A DNA stretch of 22,879 nt from an uncultured Prevotella sp. (GCA_900769055.1 CAAGFF010000271.1:1-22879), one strand, 5' to 3'; shown: positions 15,025 to 22,776, counted from the stretch's first letter. The notes: a model not told the origin generated them from the sequence alone. Numbers and translations: made by a program.

Positions 15025-15052
15025 TGTAGGGACGCATGCAATGCGTCCGCAA
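15025..15052 (+). repeat. REP-like hairpin with GTAG foot (copy 3)
   Basis: Identical to copy 1 over TGTAG, the GGACGCAT-GCA-ATGCGTCC hairpin and GCAA. It pairs inward with copy 4 at 15094-15123 across 41 bp. Confidence 0.8.
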
Positions 15053-15093
15053 TCAAACGTTTGTGCCCTTATGGTTTTTATTGCGATGGGCTG

Positions 15094-15123
15094 CTTGCGG
15101 ACGCATTCCATGCGTCCCTACAT
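15094..15123 (-). repeat. REP-like hairpin with GTAG foot (copy 4, inverted)
   Basis: CTTGC, GGACGCAT-TCC-ATGCGTCC, then CTACAT. The stems are intact and only the loop differs from copy 2. A half copy, GCATGCGTCCCTACAT, follows at 15133-15148. Confidence 0.8.
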
Positions 15124-15318
15124 TTAGGATGTGCATGCGTCCCTACATATGGGTTGAGCAAACGTCCATGAATTTTGTTTGCTGTTGTTGTTCCAGTATT
15201 TTTATTGCGGTTGTTGTTCCAGTATTCTATTTACTGCTGATGTCCTTTTTTGTTTATGGACACACCCTGCAGGACCTCTGAGAACTCCCACTGCGTGTTG
15301 CGCAGCCACCTAACGCAC

Positions 15319-15604
15319 CCAGCAGGACCTCGGAGAGGTCCCGCTGCATAGTAACCGAGGGACGTAGTCCTTCGGATTCGTGGTCTGATGCGTCCTTTAA
15401 ACATACGCGCCATGGGCGACGGCCATGGCGCACGTTTGGAACAAACGTTCTTTTGTCCTGCTGTGTCAAACGTTTGTTCCAAACGTGCGCCGTGTCGTGC
15501 AGGCACGACACGGCGCGTATGTTTCATGGGTGCGTCACTTTCACATACCGAAGGACTACGTCCCTCGGTTACTATGCAGTGGGACCTCTCCGAGGTCCTG
15601 CTGG
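15319..15604. repeat. 286-bp nested palindromic element
   Basis: The outer arms are 57 bp with a single mismatch (15319-15375 with 15548-15604). Inside lie 13-bp arms (15399-15411 with 15512-15524) and perfect 21-bp arms (15428-15448 with 15470-15490). Two local hairpins add to this: a 9-bp stem at 15407-15431 and a perfect 14-bp stem with a 2-base loop at 15487-15516. Each outer arm itself folds into two hairpins, CCGAAGGAC-TAC-GTCCCTCGG and GGACCTC-TCC-GAGGTCC. A degenerate further copy of the second hairpin region lies at 15269-15297. No transposase is inside; it could be a MITE or a REP cluster. Confidence 0.88.
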
Positions 15605-15763
15605 ACTCACATATACCGCAAGTATATGCCCTGCTGTATGCTCATATACCGCCAGTATGTGCCCTGCTGTACTCACATATACCGCAAGTATATGCCCTGC
15701 TGTACACACATATACCGCCAGTATGTGCCCTGATATAATCTCATATACCGATGGGCTATGTCC
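15605..15763 (+). repeat. 33-bp tandem repeat of hairpin units
   Basis: Four 33-bp units start at 15605, 15638, 15671 and 15704, with a diverged partial unit after 15737. Units 1 and 3 share GCAAGTATATG while 2 and 4 share GCCAGTATGTG, so a 66-bp block has been duplicated. Each unit has the small hairpin CATATAC-CGCAA-GTATATG or its variant, followed by CCCTGCTG. The array abuts the 286-bp palindrome and ends about 45 bp from the transposase gene. Confidence 0.85.
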
Positions 15764-15806
15764 AGTTGCAGGAGCTACTTGTTATTCTGGCCGAGGGTAC
15801 AGCCTC

Positions 15807-16259
15807 CTATTCCTTCAGGAAGTACTTCTCGTCATATTTTATTCCTACTTCCTGCATTATTTTCTTTAGTTCGTCAGAGAAAGACAGTTTCTTGTGGTGT
15901 TCTTTCTGCGTTGCAATGTAATTAATGATGGTGTCCCTCTCGGCTAAACTATATGTTATTGCACAGTATGATTTCGCCCACCCCATAAAACTTGGGAACC
16001 AGTCCTTATGCTCTTTCATATATCTCCCCGCCGACATTTTTATGGTCCTTACTAATTCAGAGACCGATATATTTGGTGGAATCTCCACAAGCATGTGCAG
16101 GTGATCTGGCATTGAGTTTATCCTATACAGATAGCAGCCCATTGCCTTTGCTGTTCCCCAAACGTATTTAAACAGCTCCCGCTCATACTCTTCAGCTATG
16201 GTGGGAGCTGAGTCTTTGGTTCTCCATATAATATGGTATATAAGTCTTACGTATGCCAT
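15807..16259 (-). CDS. IS200-like Y1 (HUH) transposase, RAYT-like
   Basis: A 150-residue single-domain protein of the Y1_Tnp family, which cuts single-stranded DNA at hairpins. The metal-binding HUH motif is H53-L-H55 in MPDHLHMLVEI; the catalytic tyrosine is Y114 in YIATQKEHH, with Q118 one turn later. KSYCAITYS and the C-terminal GIKYDEKYF match Bacteroidota IS200-like proteins. Length is normal and nothing is broken. The start is 12 bp after the pgpH-type stop on the same strand, behind a purine-rich GGGAGGGGGAG that could act as a Shine-Dalgarno, unusual in this phylum. There is thus no room for an IS left end upstream, while palindromes crowd the downstream side. It could be an old IS200 remnant or a resident RAYT serving the GTAG hairpins; the second is inference. 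Confidence 0.9.
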   Translation of the reverse strand: MAYVRLIYHIIWRTKDSAPTIAEEYERELFKYVWGTAKAMGCYLYRINSMPDHLHMLVEIPPNISVSELVRTIKMSAGRYMKEHKDWFPSFMGWAKSYCAITYSLAERDTIINYIATQKEHHKKLSFSDELKKIMQEVGIKYDEKYFLKE

Positions 16260-16271
16260 CTCCCCCTCCCT

Positions 16272-18314
16272 TTACTTCTGCTCAGGGTACTGTATCCTCG
16301 TATGGTATATCGACATGAGGCGTTCGGTGAGGACGAGCTTGGCCTGGCTGATGTCGCGGAAGGTGATGGGGCAGTCGGTATAGAAGCCGTCGGCGACCTG
16401 TCCGTCTATCAGTCGGTTTACCAGTGTGCTGATGCTCTCCTCGGTATATTCCGTCAGCGAGCGTGATGCGGCTTCGCAGGTGTCGGCCATCATCAGCAGT
16501 GCTTGCTCACGTGTAAAGGGGTTCGGGCCGGGATAGGTGAACTGCTCCTTGTCCACCACCTCCTCGGGATGTTCGTTCTGGTATTTTATGTAGAAGTATT
16601 TTGCCACGCCCCTTCCGTGGTGCGTCAGTATGAAGTCCTTGATGATGGTGGGCAGGTTAGCCTTCTCGGCGAGTTTCACGCCCTCGGTGATATGTTCGAT
16701 GATGATGCGCGCGCTCTCCTTGCATCCCAGGTTGTCATGAGGATTGATGCCAGCCTGGTTCTCGGTGAAGAATACGGGATTGGTCATCTTGCCTATGTCG
16801 TGATATAGTGCTCCCACGCGCACGAGCAGGCTGTCGGCACCAATCCTGTTCGCTACCTCGGCAGCCAGGTTGCCCACCGTTATAGAGTGCTGGAATGTGC
16901 CCGGTGCCACCTCGCTGAGGTTGCGCAGCAGTCCCTTGAAGGTGTTGGACAGCTCGAAGAGCGTTACGTTGCTGGTGAAGCCGAACATCTTCTCTATGAG
17001 ATACATCAGCGGGTACGACAGCAGCAGCAGAACGCCATTGACGGCAAAGTGGGTGTACATCTTTATGTCGAGCTTCACCACGTCAGTCTCCTGCATCATC
17101 TGCATGGCGAAGAACACCGCGCAGCTGCCCAGCGTCACCAGCAATGCCGTCTTTATTACCTGTGCCCTGTTTGTCAGCTCGCGCAGCGAGTATATGGCCA
17201 CGAGTCCGGCTATGAGCTGTATGATGATGAACTCATACTGGTATTTCACCGCCGCTGTCGATATGAGCACTATCGTCAGCTGGGTGACGAAGGCCGTGCG
17301 GGAGTCCATGAACATTCGGGCGAAGATGGCAGCCATGGCGAACGGGATGACGTAGACGCTGAACAGGTTGTGCTCCATCATCAGCGATACTATGATGGGG
17401 AACACCGTTATCATCACGTAGAGCATCATTATCGAGCGTGGCTTCTCGAAGTAGTCCTTGCGGAACAGGGCGATGTATATGGTGAAGAGCAGCACCAGCA
17501 TGAGCACGAATATCGTCTGTCCGATGATGGTTGTCGCTATCTCGTCCTCCGTGGCGTTGCGCCTCTGCATCTCCCTCTCGAACGATGACAGCACACGGTA
17601 CGTATAGTCATCGATAATCTCTCCGCGGTCGATAATCTTCTGACCGCTCATCACCATGCCGCTTGCCAGCGGAATGCTGCTAAGCATGTCGTTGCGCTCG
17701 CCCTCGGTACGCTCCTTGTCGTATTTCAGGTTTGGCTCTATGTAGTTGTTCAGGTTGCATTTCTGCAGCAGTGCCCTGTCCTTGCTCAGCGTCTCGTCGT
17801 TGAGCAGCATCTCGTATGCCGACATTGTGGAGTACAGGCAGCCAATCTCCACGCTCGCCGCATTCTTCCCCGTCACCACTCTGATGGCGTGTGTAGAGTC
17901 CTTGGCAATGGTCTTGTATTCTGCCGTGCTCATTATTCCCGCCTGGTATAGCCGGTGCAGCCTGTCAGCGATGATGTTTATGTACGAGTGTGGGAGGCTG
18001 TTGCCCAAGTCCTGTCTTAGCTTCCCTATCTGCGCAACTTCCTCGTTGGGGTCATAGTTGTAGTATGGCATTAACGTCCCCATCAGCGAGTCCTGCTCGG
18101 CCTTCACGGCCTGTTCGGTCTTGTAGATGGGGAAGTCGAACTGTGCTATGAACGACTGGTACATCCATGGCTTGCCCACGTCATACCTGAATTTCTGTCC
18201 TTGCGAGTCCCGTGGCAGGAACCATACTATCAGTGAGACGCTCACTACAACGAGCAGCGTACGTACCATCATATTGCGCCAGTAGCGGTTGTCGTTTCTG
18301 TCTATTATGCCCAT
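16272..18314 (-). CDS. PgpH-type 7TM-HD phosphodiesterase (7TMR-HDED/HDIG family)
   Basis: A 680-residue membrane protein. One N-terminal helix (about 17-34) leads into an extracytoplasmic 7TMR-HDED-type domain (about 35-265), then a bundle of about seven helices (about 268-445) and a cytoplasmic HD domain (about 455-650). The HD motif is LYHDIGKM with H505-D506; further expected metal ligands appear in INPHDN and LTHHGRG. PgpH proteins hydrolyse the second messenger cyclic di-AMP, which governs osmotic balance and envelope stress; that activity is assigned by family. The 103-bp spacer to the divergent gltX must hold its promoter, but only near-matches to TAnnTTTG are seen (for example TATTTTCG at 18350-18343). 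The Y1 transposase gene follows 12 bp downstream. Confidence 0.92.
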   Translation of the reverse strand: MGIIDRNDNRYWRNMMVRTLLVVVSVSLIVWFLPRDSQGQKFRYDVGKPWMYQSFIAQFDFPIYKTEQAVKAEQDSLMGTLMPYYNYDPNEEVAQIGKLRQDLGNSLPHSYINIIADRLHRLYQAGIMSTAEYKTIAKDSTHAIRVVTGKNAASVEIGCLYSTMSAYEMLLNDETLSKDRALLQKCNLNNYIEPNLKYDKERTEGERNDMLSSIPLASGMVMSGQKIIDRGEIIDDYTYRVLSSFEREMQRRNATEDEIATTIIGQTIFVLMLVLLFTIYIALFRKDYFEKPRSIMMLYVMITVFPIIVSLMMEHNLFSVYVIPFAMAAIFARMFMDSRTAFVTQLTIVLISTAAVKYQYEFIIIQLIAGLVAIYSLRELTNRAQVIKTALLVTLGSCAVFFAMQMMQETDVVKLDIKMYTHFAVNGVLLLLSYPLMYLIEKMFGFTSNVTLFELSNTFKGLLRNLSEVAPGTFQHSITVGNLAAEVANRIGADSLLVRVGALYHDIGKMTNPVFFTENQAGINPHDNLGCKESARIIIEHITEGVKLAEKANLPTIIKDFILTHHGRGVAKYFYIKYQNEHPEEVVDKEQFTYPGPNPFTREQALLMMADTCEAASRSLTEYTEESISTLVNRLIDGQVADGFYTDCPITFRDISQAKLVLTERLMSIYHTRIQYPEQK

Positions 18315-18383
18315 TCTTTGGTCTGTTTATGTGTTTACTCTGCGAAAATACGAAAAAAAATCGCAAAAGTCGAGAAAATATAT

Positions 18384-18391
18384 TAATTTTG
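18384..18391 (+). promoter_or_regulatory. Bacteroidota -7 box for the gltX-waaA operon
   Basis: TAATTTTG matches TAnnTTTG and lies 26 bases before the chosen gltX start. The following leader is almost pure A/T, as is common for highly expressed Bacteroidota genes. No -33 TTTG is clear. Confidence 0.66.
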
Positions 18392-18417
18392 CAGAAAAAT
18401 TTTATTTTCTTCTTTTT

Positions 18418-19941
18418 ATGGAGATGTCTGATAGAAAGGTTAGGGTGCGTTTCGCACCAAGCCCTACAGGGCCTTTGCATATAGGCGGTGTACGTACCGC
18501 ATTGTATAATTATCTCTTTGCGCGCCAGCATGGTGGCGACTTGGTATTCCGCATTGAGGATACCGACTCCCATCGTTTCGTTGCGGCGGCAGAGGAGTAC
18601 ATAATAGAGTCTTTCCGCTGGTTGGGTATAGAGTTCGACGAGGGTGTTGGCTTCGGCGGCGACTACGGACCATACCGTCAGAGCGAGCGCCGTGATATAT
18701 ATAAGAGGTATGTGCAGCAGCTGCTCGACAACGGCAAGGCGTATGTTGCCTTCGACACTCCTGAGGAGCTCGATGCCAAGCGTGCCGAGATACAGAACTT
18801 CCAGTATGATGCCACTACCCGAATGACCATGCGCAACTCGCTATCCATGTCGCCCGAAGAGGTGGAGAAGCGTATTGCCGATGGTGAGCCATACGTGGTG
18901 AGATTTAAGATCGACCCCGGTGTGGAGGTGCATGTCAACGACATGATACGTGGCGATGTGGTCATCAAGAGCGACATTCTCGATGACAAGGTGCTCTACA
19001 AGAGTGCTGACGAGCTGCCTACCTACCATCTGGCAAATATCGTCGACGACCACCTCATGGAGATTACACATGTCATACGTGGTGAGGAGTGGCTGCCCAG
19101 CTCACCCCTGCACGTACTGCTCTACAGAGCTTTCGGATGGGAAGACACCATGCCACGCTTCGCTCACCTGCCATTGCTGCTCAAGCCCGAGGGCAAGGGC
19201 AAGCTCTCGAAGAGGGATGGCGACAGACTGGGCTTCCCGGTGTTCCCATTGCAGTGGAACGACCCAAAGAGTGGTGAGGAGTCAGCAGGCTTCCGTGAGA
19301 AAGGATATTTCCCGGAGGCTGTCATCAACTTCCTTGCCTTGCTGGGATGGAACCCCGGTACCGAGCAGGAGATATTCACGCTCAGCGAGCTGGTGAAGGC
19401 TTTCGACATCAGCAGGTGCAGCAAGGCCGGTGCCAAGTTCGACTATCAGAAGGGTATATGGTTCAACCATGAGTATATCCTACGCAAGAGCAATGCGGAG
19501 ATAGCTCAGCTCTTCGCACCCATCGTTGCCAACAACGGCATCGACGAGTCTATGGAGCGCATCACCAAGGTGGTGGCCATGATGAAGGACCGTGTGAGCT
19601 TCGTGCGTGAGCTGTGGCCGCTGTGCTCGTTCTTCTTCATCGCTCCAACGGAATACGACGAGAAGACACGCAAGAAGCGCTGGAAGGAGTACTCCGCACA
19701 GCAGATGACTGAGCTGGCAGAGGTGCTGGAGTCCATCGACGACTTCTCTGTAGAGGGTCAGGAGCCTGTTGTCATGAAGTGGGTAGAGGAGAAGGGCTAC
19801 AAGCTCGGCGACATCATGAATGCTTTCCGTCTGACACTCGTTGGCGAGGGCAAGGGACCGGGCATGTTCGACATCTCTGCTTTCCTTGGCAAGGAAGAGA
19901 CACTCGCACGTCTGAGAAGAGCCATTGAGATACTGAAATAG
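18418..19941 (+). CDS. gltX: Glutamyl-tRNA synthetase
   Basis: A 507-residue class Ic aminoacyl-tRNA synthetase that charges tRNA-Glu. The Rossmann catalytic domain begins VRVRFAPSPTGPLHIGGVRT, with the HIGH-type motif at 21-24 (HIGG). The ATP-binding KMSKS motif is KLSKR at 262-266, followed by DGDRLGFPV. The C-terminal anticodon-binding helices occupy the last third. ATG at 18418 and a second ATG at 18424 are both possible; homologs tend to begin MxxRKVRVRF, which favours 18424, while the AT-rich leader fits either. Upstream in-frame codons run through the promoter and are excluded. The gene is 8 bp from waaA and clearly cotranscribed with it. Confidence 0.96.
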   Translation: MEMSDRKVRVRFAPSPTGPLHIGGVRTALYNYLFARQHGGDLVFRIEDTDSHRFVAAAEEYIIESFRWLGIEFDEGVGFGGDYGPYRQSERRDIYKRYVQQLLDNGKAYVAFDTPEELDAKRAEIQNFQYDATTRMTMRNSLSMSPEEVEKRIADGEPYVVRFKIDPGVEVHVNDMIRGDVVIKSDILDDKVLYKSADELPTYHLANIVDDHLMEITHVIRGEEWLPSSPLHVLLYRAFGWEDTMPRFAHLPLLLKPEGKGKLSKRDGDRLGFPVFPLQWNDPKSGEESAGFREKGYFPEAVINFLALLGWNPGTEQEIFTLSELVKAFDISRCSKAGAKFDYQKGIWFNHEYILRKSNAEIAQLFAPIVANNGIDESMERITKVVAMMKDRVSFVRELWPLCSFFFIAPTEYDEKTRKKRWKEYSAQQMTELAEVLESIDDFSVEGQEPVVMKWVEEKGYKLGDIMNAFRLTLVGEGKGPGMFDISAFLGKEETLARLRRAIEILK

Positions 19942-19949
19942 ACAAGGAT

Positions 19950-21167
19950 ATGTACAATCTGGTTATACACGGATACGAACTTGGTGTCTTCATTGCGAGT
20001 CTGTTCAGCAAGAAGGTAAAGACCATGTGGAAGGGCGAGAGAAGGGCTTTGGCTGCTCTCGCCGACAAGGTCGAGCCTGACGCCAAGTATATCTGGTTCC
20101 ATGCGGCATCGCTCGGAGAGTTCGAGCAGGGTAGGCCGCTCATGGAACGAATACGCCAGGAACATCCTGAATATAAGATTCTGCTCACCTTTTTCTCTCC
20201 ATCGGGCTATGAGGTGCGCAAGAACTATCAGGGAGCGGACATCATCTGCTACCTCCCCATCGACACGCGGAGCAACGCCATTAAGTTCCTGCGTACCGTT
20301 AAGCCCGTCATGGCATTCTTCATCAAGTATGAGTTCTGGTACAACTACCTGCACATACTCAAATACCGTAACATACCCACATACAGCGTGTCAAGCATCT
20401 TCCGCCCCGACCAGGTGTTCTTCAAGTGGTATGGCCGTCGGTATGGCCGTGTGCTGAAGTGCTTCACCCGCCTGTTTGTGCAGAACAGCCAGTCGCGCTC
20501 GTTGTTGGAGTCGGTAGGCATCACCGATGTTGATGTTGTCGGTGACACCCGTTTCGACAGGGTGCTCCAGATAAAGGCTGCCTCAAAGACACTCCCCTTG
20601 CTTGAGGCTTTCAAGCAGGGACATAAGGTGTTTGTGGCAGGCTCCTCATGGTCGCCCGACGAGGAGATATTCATCAAGTTCTTCAATCGTCATCCCGACT
20701 GGAAGCTCGTCATTGCACCGCATGTCATAGATGAGGAGCACCTCCGGCAGATAGAGTCACGACTCCTGCGCCCGGCCGTGCTATATACGCAGGCCACCAT
20801 CGAGTCTGCCGCCGAGGCACAGGTGCTCATAGTCGACTGCTTCGGACTGCTCTCCAGCATCTACCATTATGGTGAGGTGGCATATGTGGGCGGTGGCTTC
20901 GGCGTGGGAATACACAATGTCCTTGAGGCTGCTGTATGGGGAGTGCCCGTATTCTTCGGTCCCAACAATCTGCGCTTCCGTGAGGCACAGGGGCTGAAGG
21001 CCAATGGTGGTGGCTTCGAGATTACATGCTACGAGGACTTTGCCAATGCCATGGAGGCGTTTTTTGCCGACAAGCCGCTGCTCGAAAAGGCTGGTGAGGC
21101 AGCAGGACGATATGTTCAGGGACTTGCCGGTGCCTCGCAGAAGATATTGGACAGAGTGAGTCTCTGA
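19950..21167 (+). CDS. waaA: 3-deoxy-D-manno-octulosonic acid (Kdo) transferase
   Basis: A 405-residue GT30 glycosyltransferase (WaaA/KdtA) that adds Kdo from CMP-Kdo to lipid A precursor at the cytoplasmic face of the inner membrane. The N-terminal hydrophobic stretch (about 1-20) is the membrane anchor. HAASLGEFEQGRP places the catalytic base at E57. Later hallmarks are KYEFWYN, the NSQSRSLLESVG segment, VVGDTRFDRV, GSSWSPDEE and the CMP-binding GGGFGVGIHNVLEAAVWGVP. It starts 8 bp after gltX. A nested palindrome begins 16 bp after its stop and may end the transcript. Bacteroides-type proteins of this family usually add a single Kdo; the number added here is not visible from sequence. Confidence 0.95.
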   Translation: MYNLVIHGYELGVFIASLFSKKVKTMWKGERRALAALADKVEPDAKYIWFHAASLGEFEQGRPLMERIRQEHPEYKILLTFFSPSGYEVRKNYQGADIICYLPIDTRSNAIKFLRTVKPVMAFFIKYEFWYNYLHILKYRNIPTYSVSSIFRPDQVFFKWYGRRYGRVLKCFTRLFVQNSQSRSLLESVGITDVDVVGDTRFDRVLQIKAASKTLPLLEAFKQGHKVFVAGSSWSPDEEIFIKFFNRHPDWKLVIAPHVIDEEHLRQIESRLLRPAVLYTQATIESAAEAQVLIVDCFGLLSSIYHYGEVAYVGGGFGVGIHNVLEAAVWGVPVFFGPNNLRFREAQGLKANGGGFEITCYEDFANAMEAFFADKPLLEKAGEAAGRYVQGLAGASQKILDRVSL

Positions 21168-21183
21168 TAATGCTATTATAGGG

Positions 21184-21400
21184 GTACAGCCTTCCAGGCT
21201 GATATGATATTTAGGGATTATGGTCCGAGGGCGCTGCCCCCGGTTACTCAGATATAGCCTTCCAGGCTATCATGGAACAATGTCCACACCGCTCATTATG
21301 CTAAATTAGCCTGGAAGGCTATATCTGAGTAACCGGGGGTTAGCGTAGCGTTACCCTCGGATAAGAAGTAACTAAGGTGTATCAGCCTGGAGGGCTGTAC
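21184..21400. repeat. 217-bp nested palindromic element after waaA
   Basis: The outer arms are 21 bp with one mismatch (21184-21204 with 21380-21400). The middle arms TCCGAGGG/CCCTCGGA lie at 21224-21231 and 21354-21361. The inner arms are a perfect 33-bp inverted repeat (21237-21269 with 21307-21339). Each inner arm has a small hairpin with a TCC loop (AGCCT-TCC-AGGCT), and CCCCCGG is followed by TTACT, the same plan as the element at 15319-15604. The palindrome fills almost the whole 264-bp spacer before the metal permease gene; no -7 box is evident in the rest. Confidence 0.88.
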
Positions 21401-21431
21401 GCTCCCAGATCTATAAGACTATAACACTATC

Positions 21432-22709
21432 ATGCAAGAGATACTTCATATTATCAATGAGATGTCGCCCTATCTTCTTTTGGGCTTCTTCCTTGCCGGC
21501 CTTATGCACGCTTTCATTCCTGGCCGCTACTATACCCGCCACCTTGCAGCACCCAACTTCACATCGGTTGTCAAGGCCGCTCTTTTCGGCATTCCCCTGC
21601 CTCTATGCTCCTGTGGTGTCATACCCACGGCAATGTCGTTGCGCAAGGAGGGAGCATCCAAGGGAGCTGTGGCATCGTTCCTTATCGCTACGCCACAGAC
21701 GGGTGTAGACTCCATCATTGCCACATTCAGCCTCATGGGACTGCCCTTTGCCGTTGTCCGTCCCCTGGCAGCCTTGCTTACCGCTGTCTTTGGTGGTGGC
21801 ATGGTGAACGCGCTATCCGACTCTGCGGCAGGTCATGCTGACACTAAGGTAGAAGGGGAGCAGGAAGAGAAAAAGACTTTCATTAAGAAAATGCAGACCG
21901 CCCTCAGCTATGCCTTCGTTGAGATGATGGAGGACATTGGAAAGTGGCTTGTCATCGGACTGGTCGTTGCCGGCCTGATAACGGTCTTTGTTCCAGATAC
22001 ATGGTTTGCTATGTTCAAGGGCAACACGTGGGCATCGATGCTTCTCGTCCTCGCCATTGCCATACCGATGTATCTTTGTGCGACTGGCTCCATACCAATA
22101 GCCGTGGCGCTGATGCTCAAGGGACTAACTCCCGGTGCAGCCCTTGTGCTGCTCATGGCCGGTCCTGCCTGCAATATGGCTTCCATACTCGTTGTACGTA
22201 AGGTGCTCGGCACACGTACACTTGTTCTGTATCTCCTCTCCATTATTCTCGGAGCTGTAGCCTTTGGCTGGATTATAGACCTTCTGCAGTTTGGTGGAAC
22301 CATAGACTTCATGGGTGGTATCGTCGCCCAGTCTGCATGTTGTGTGGAACACGATGGTTGGTTCTCGTGGCTATGCACCATCGTCCTCGCCCTCCTGCTT
22401 GTCAATGCCCTCGTCCTTCCCCGTTTCCGCCATGGTGGCAGCCACTGTCACAGCCATGGATGTTGTAATGAAAACGTGGAATCGTTAGGAAATGAAGACG
22501 GTTCAACATCCTCTCACGCGCGTATATATATTATTGGTGGTATGAACTGCAACCATTGCCGCGCCTCGGCAGAGAAGGCCCTCCGCAATGTCCCTGGAGT
22601 CCATTCCGCCTCCGTAGACCTTGCCACAGGCAAGGCGATAATAGAAGGCGATGCCTCTGATGCCGACATCCGACATGCCATCACCTCCCTCGGGTTTAGC
22701 CTCACCTAA
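21432..22709 (+). CDS. SO_0444-type Cu/Zn efflux permease with C-terminal HMA domain
   Basis: A 425-residue inner-membrane protein. The permease part (about 1-330) belongs to the ArsP/DUF318-type permease family, with eight or so helices. PLPLCSCGVIP puts a Cys-Ser-Cys at 59-61 in a membrane segment, and GPACNMAS has C247 in the matching repeat; both are probable metal-passage sites. A His/Cys-rich linker (HGGSHCHSHGCCNEN, about 335-349) follows the last helix. Residues about 366-425 form a heavy-metal-associated domain with the binding motif MNCNHC (371-376). The family is associated with copper and zinc export. It reads alone after the palindrome, with no metal-responsive regulator in view. 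The metal is not decided by sequence alone. Confidence 0.92.
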   Translation: MQEILHIINEMSPYLLLGFFLAGLMHAFIPGRYYTRHLAAPNFTSVVKAALFGIPLPLCSCGVIPTAMSLRKEGASKGAVASFLIATPQTGVDSIIATFSLMGLPFAVVRPLAALLTAVFGGGMVNALSDSAAGHADTKVEGEQEEKKTFIKKMQTALSYAFVEMMEDIGKWLVIGLVVAGLITVFVPDTWFAMFKGNTWASMLLVLAIAIPMYLCATGSIPIAVALMLKGLTPGAALVLLMAGPACNMASILVVRKVLGTRTLVLYLLSIILGAVAFGWIIDLLQFGGTIDFMGGIVAQSACCVEHDGWFSWLCTIVLALLLVNALVLPRFRHGGSHCHSHGCCNENVESLGNEDGSTSSHARIYIIGGMNCNHCRASAEKALRNVPGVHSASVDLATGKAIIEGDASDADIRHAITSLGFSLT

Positions 22710-22710
22710 C

Positions 22711-22776
22711 AGCCTCACCCCCGACAGCCTCCCCCCCGACAGCCTCACCCCCAGCCCCTCTCCAAGGGGAGAGGGG
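22711..22776. repeat. 15-bp C-rich tandem repeat and hairpin
   Basis: Three units of AGCCTCACCCCCGAC or close variants (22711, 22726, 22741) are followed by a hairpin CCCCTCTCC-AAGG-GGAGAGGGG (22755-22776). The first unit starts one base after the permease stop. This kind of C-rich and GGAGAGGGG sequence recurs between genes in many Bacteroidota genomes, as far as I recall. Confidence 0.8.

Larger units (their letters stand above)
14874..15219 (+). repeat. Degenerate direct duplication of an about 145-bp segment holding REP-like hairpins
   Basis: Segment A (about 14874-15020) and segment B (about 15075-15219) share, in order, GCGATGGGCTGCTTG (14884 and 15083), a GTAG/CTAC hairpin, GTCCATGAATTTTGTTTGC (14940 and 15164) and a TTTTATTSCGGTTGTTG stretch. 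The offsets are 199 to 224 bases. No coding frame with family features spans this region. Confidence 0.72.

Noticed and set aside
15605..15763. CRISPR-like array
   Set aside because: Units are contiguous with no unique spacers, and no cas gene is present.
15388..15869. Plus-strand frames giving a YTASICPAV-type repeat peptide
   Set aside because: The 33-bp period keeps frame by chance; the units are hairpins, the frames run through a palindrome and there is no start signal. Non-coding repeat is the better reading.
16887..17588. 233-codon plus-strand frame rich in His, Glu and Tyr
   Set aside because: It is the complement of the transmembrane part of the 7TM-HD gene; its odd composition is a product of that codon use.
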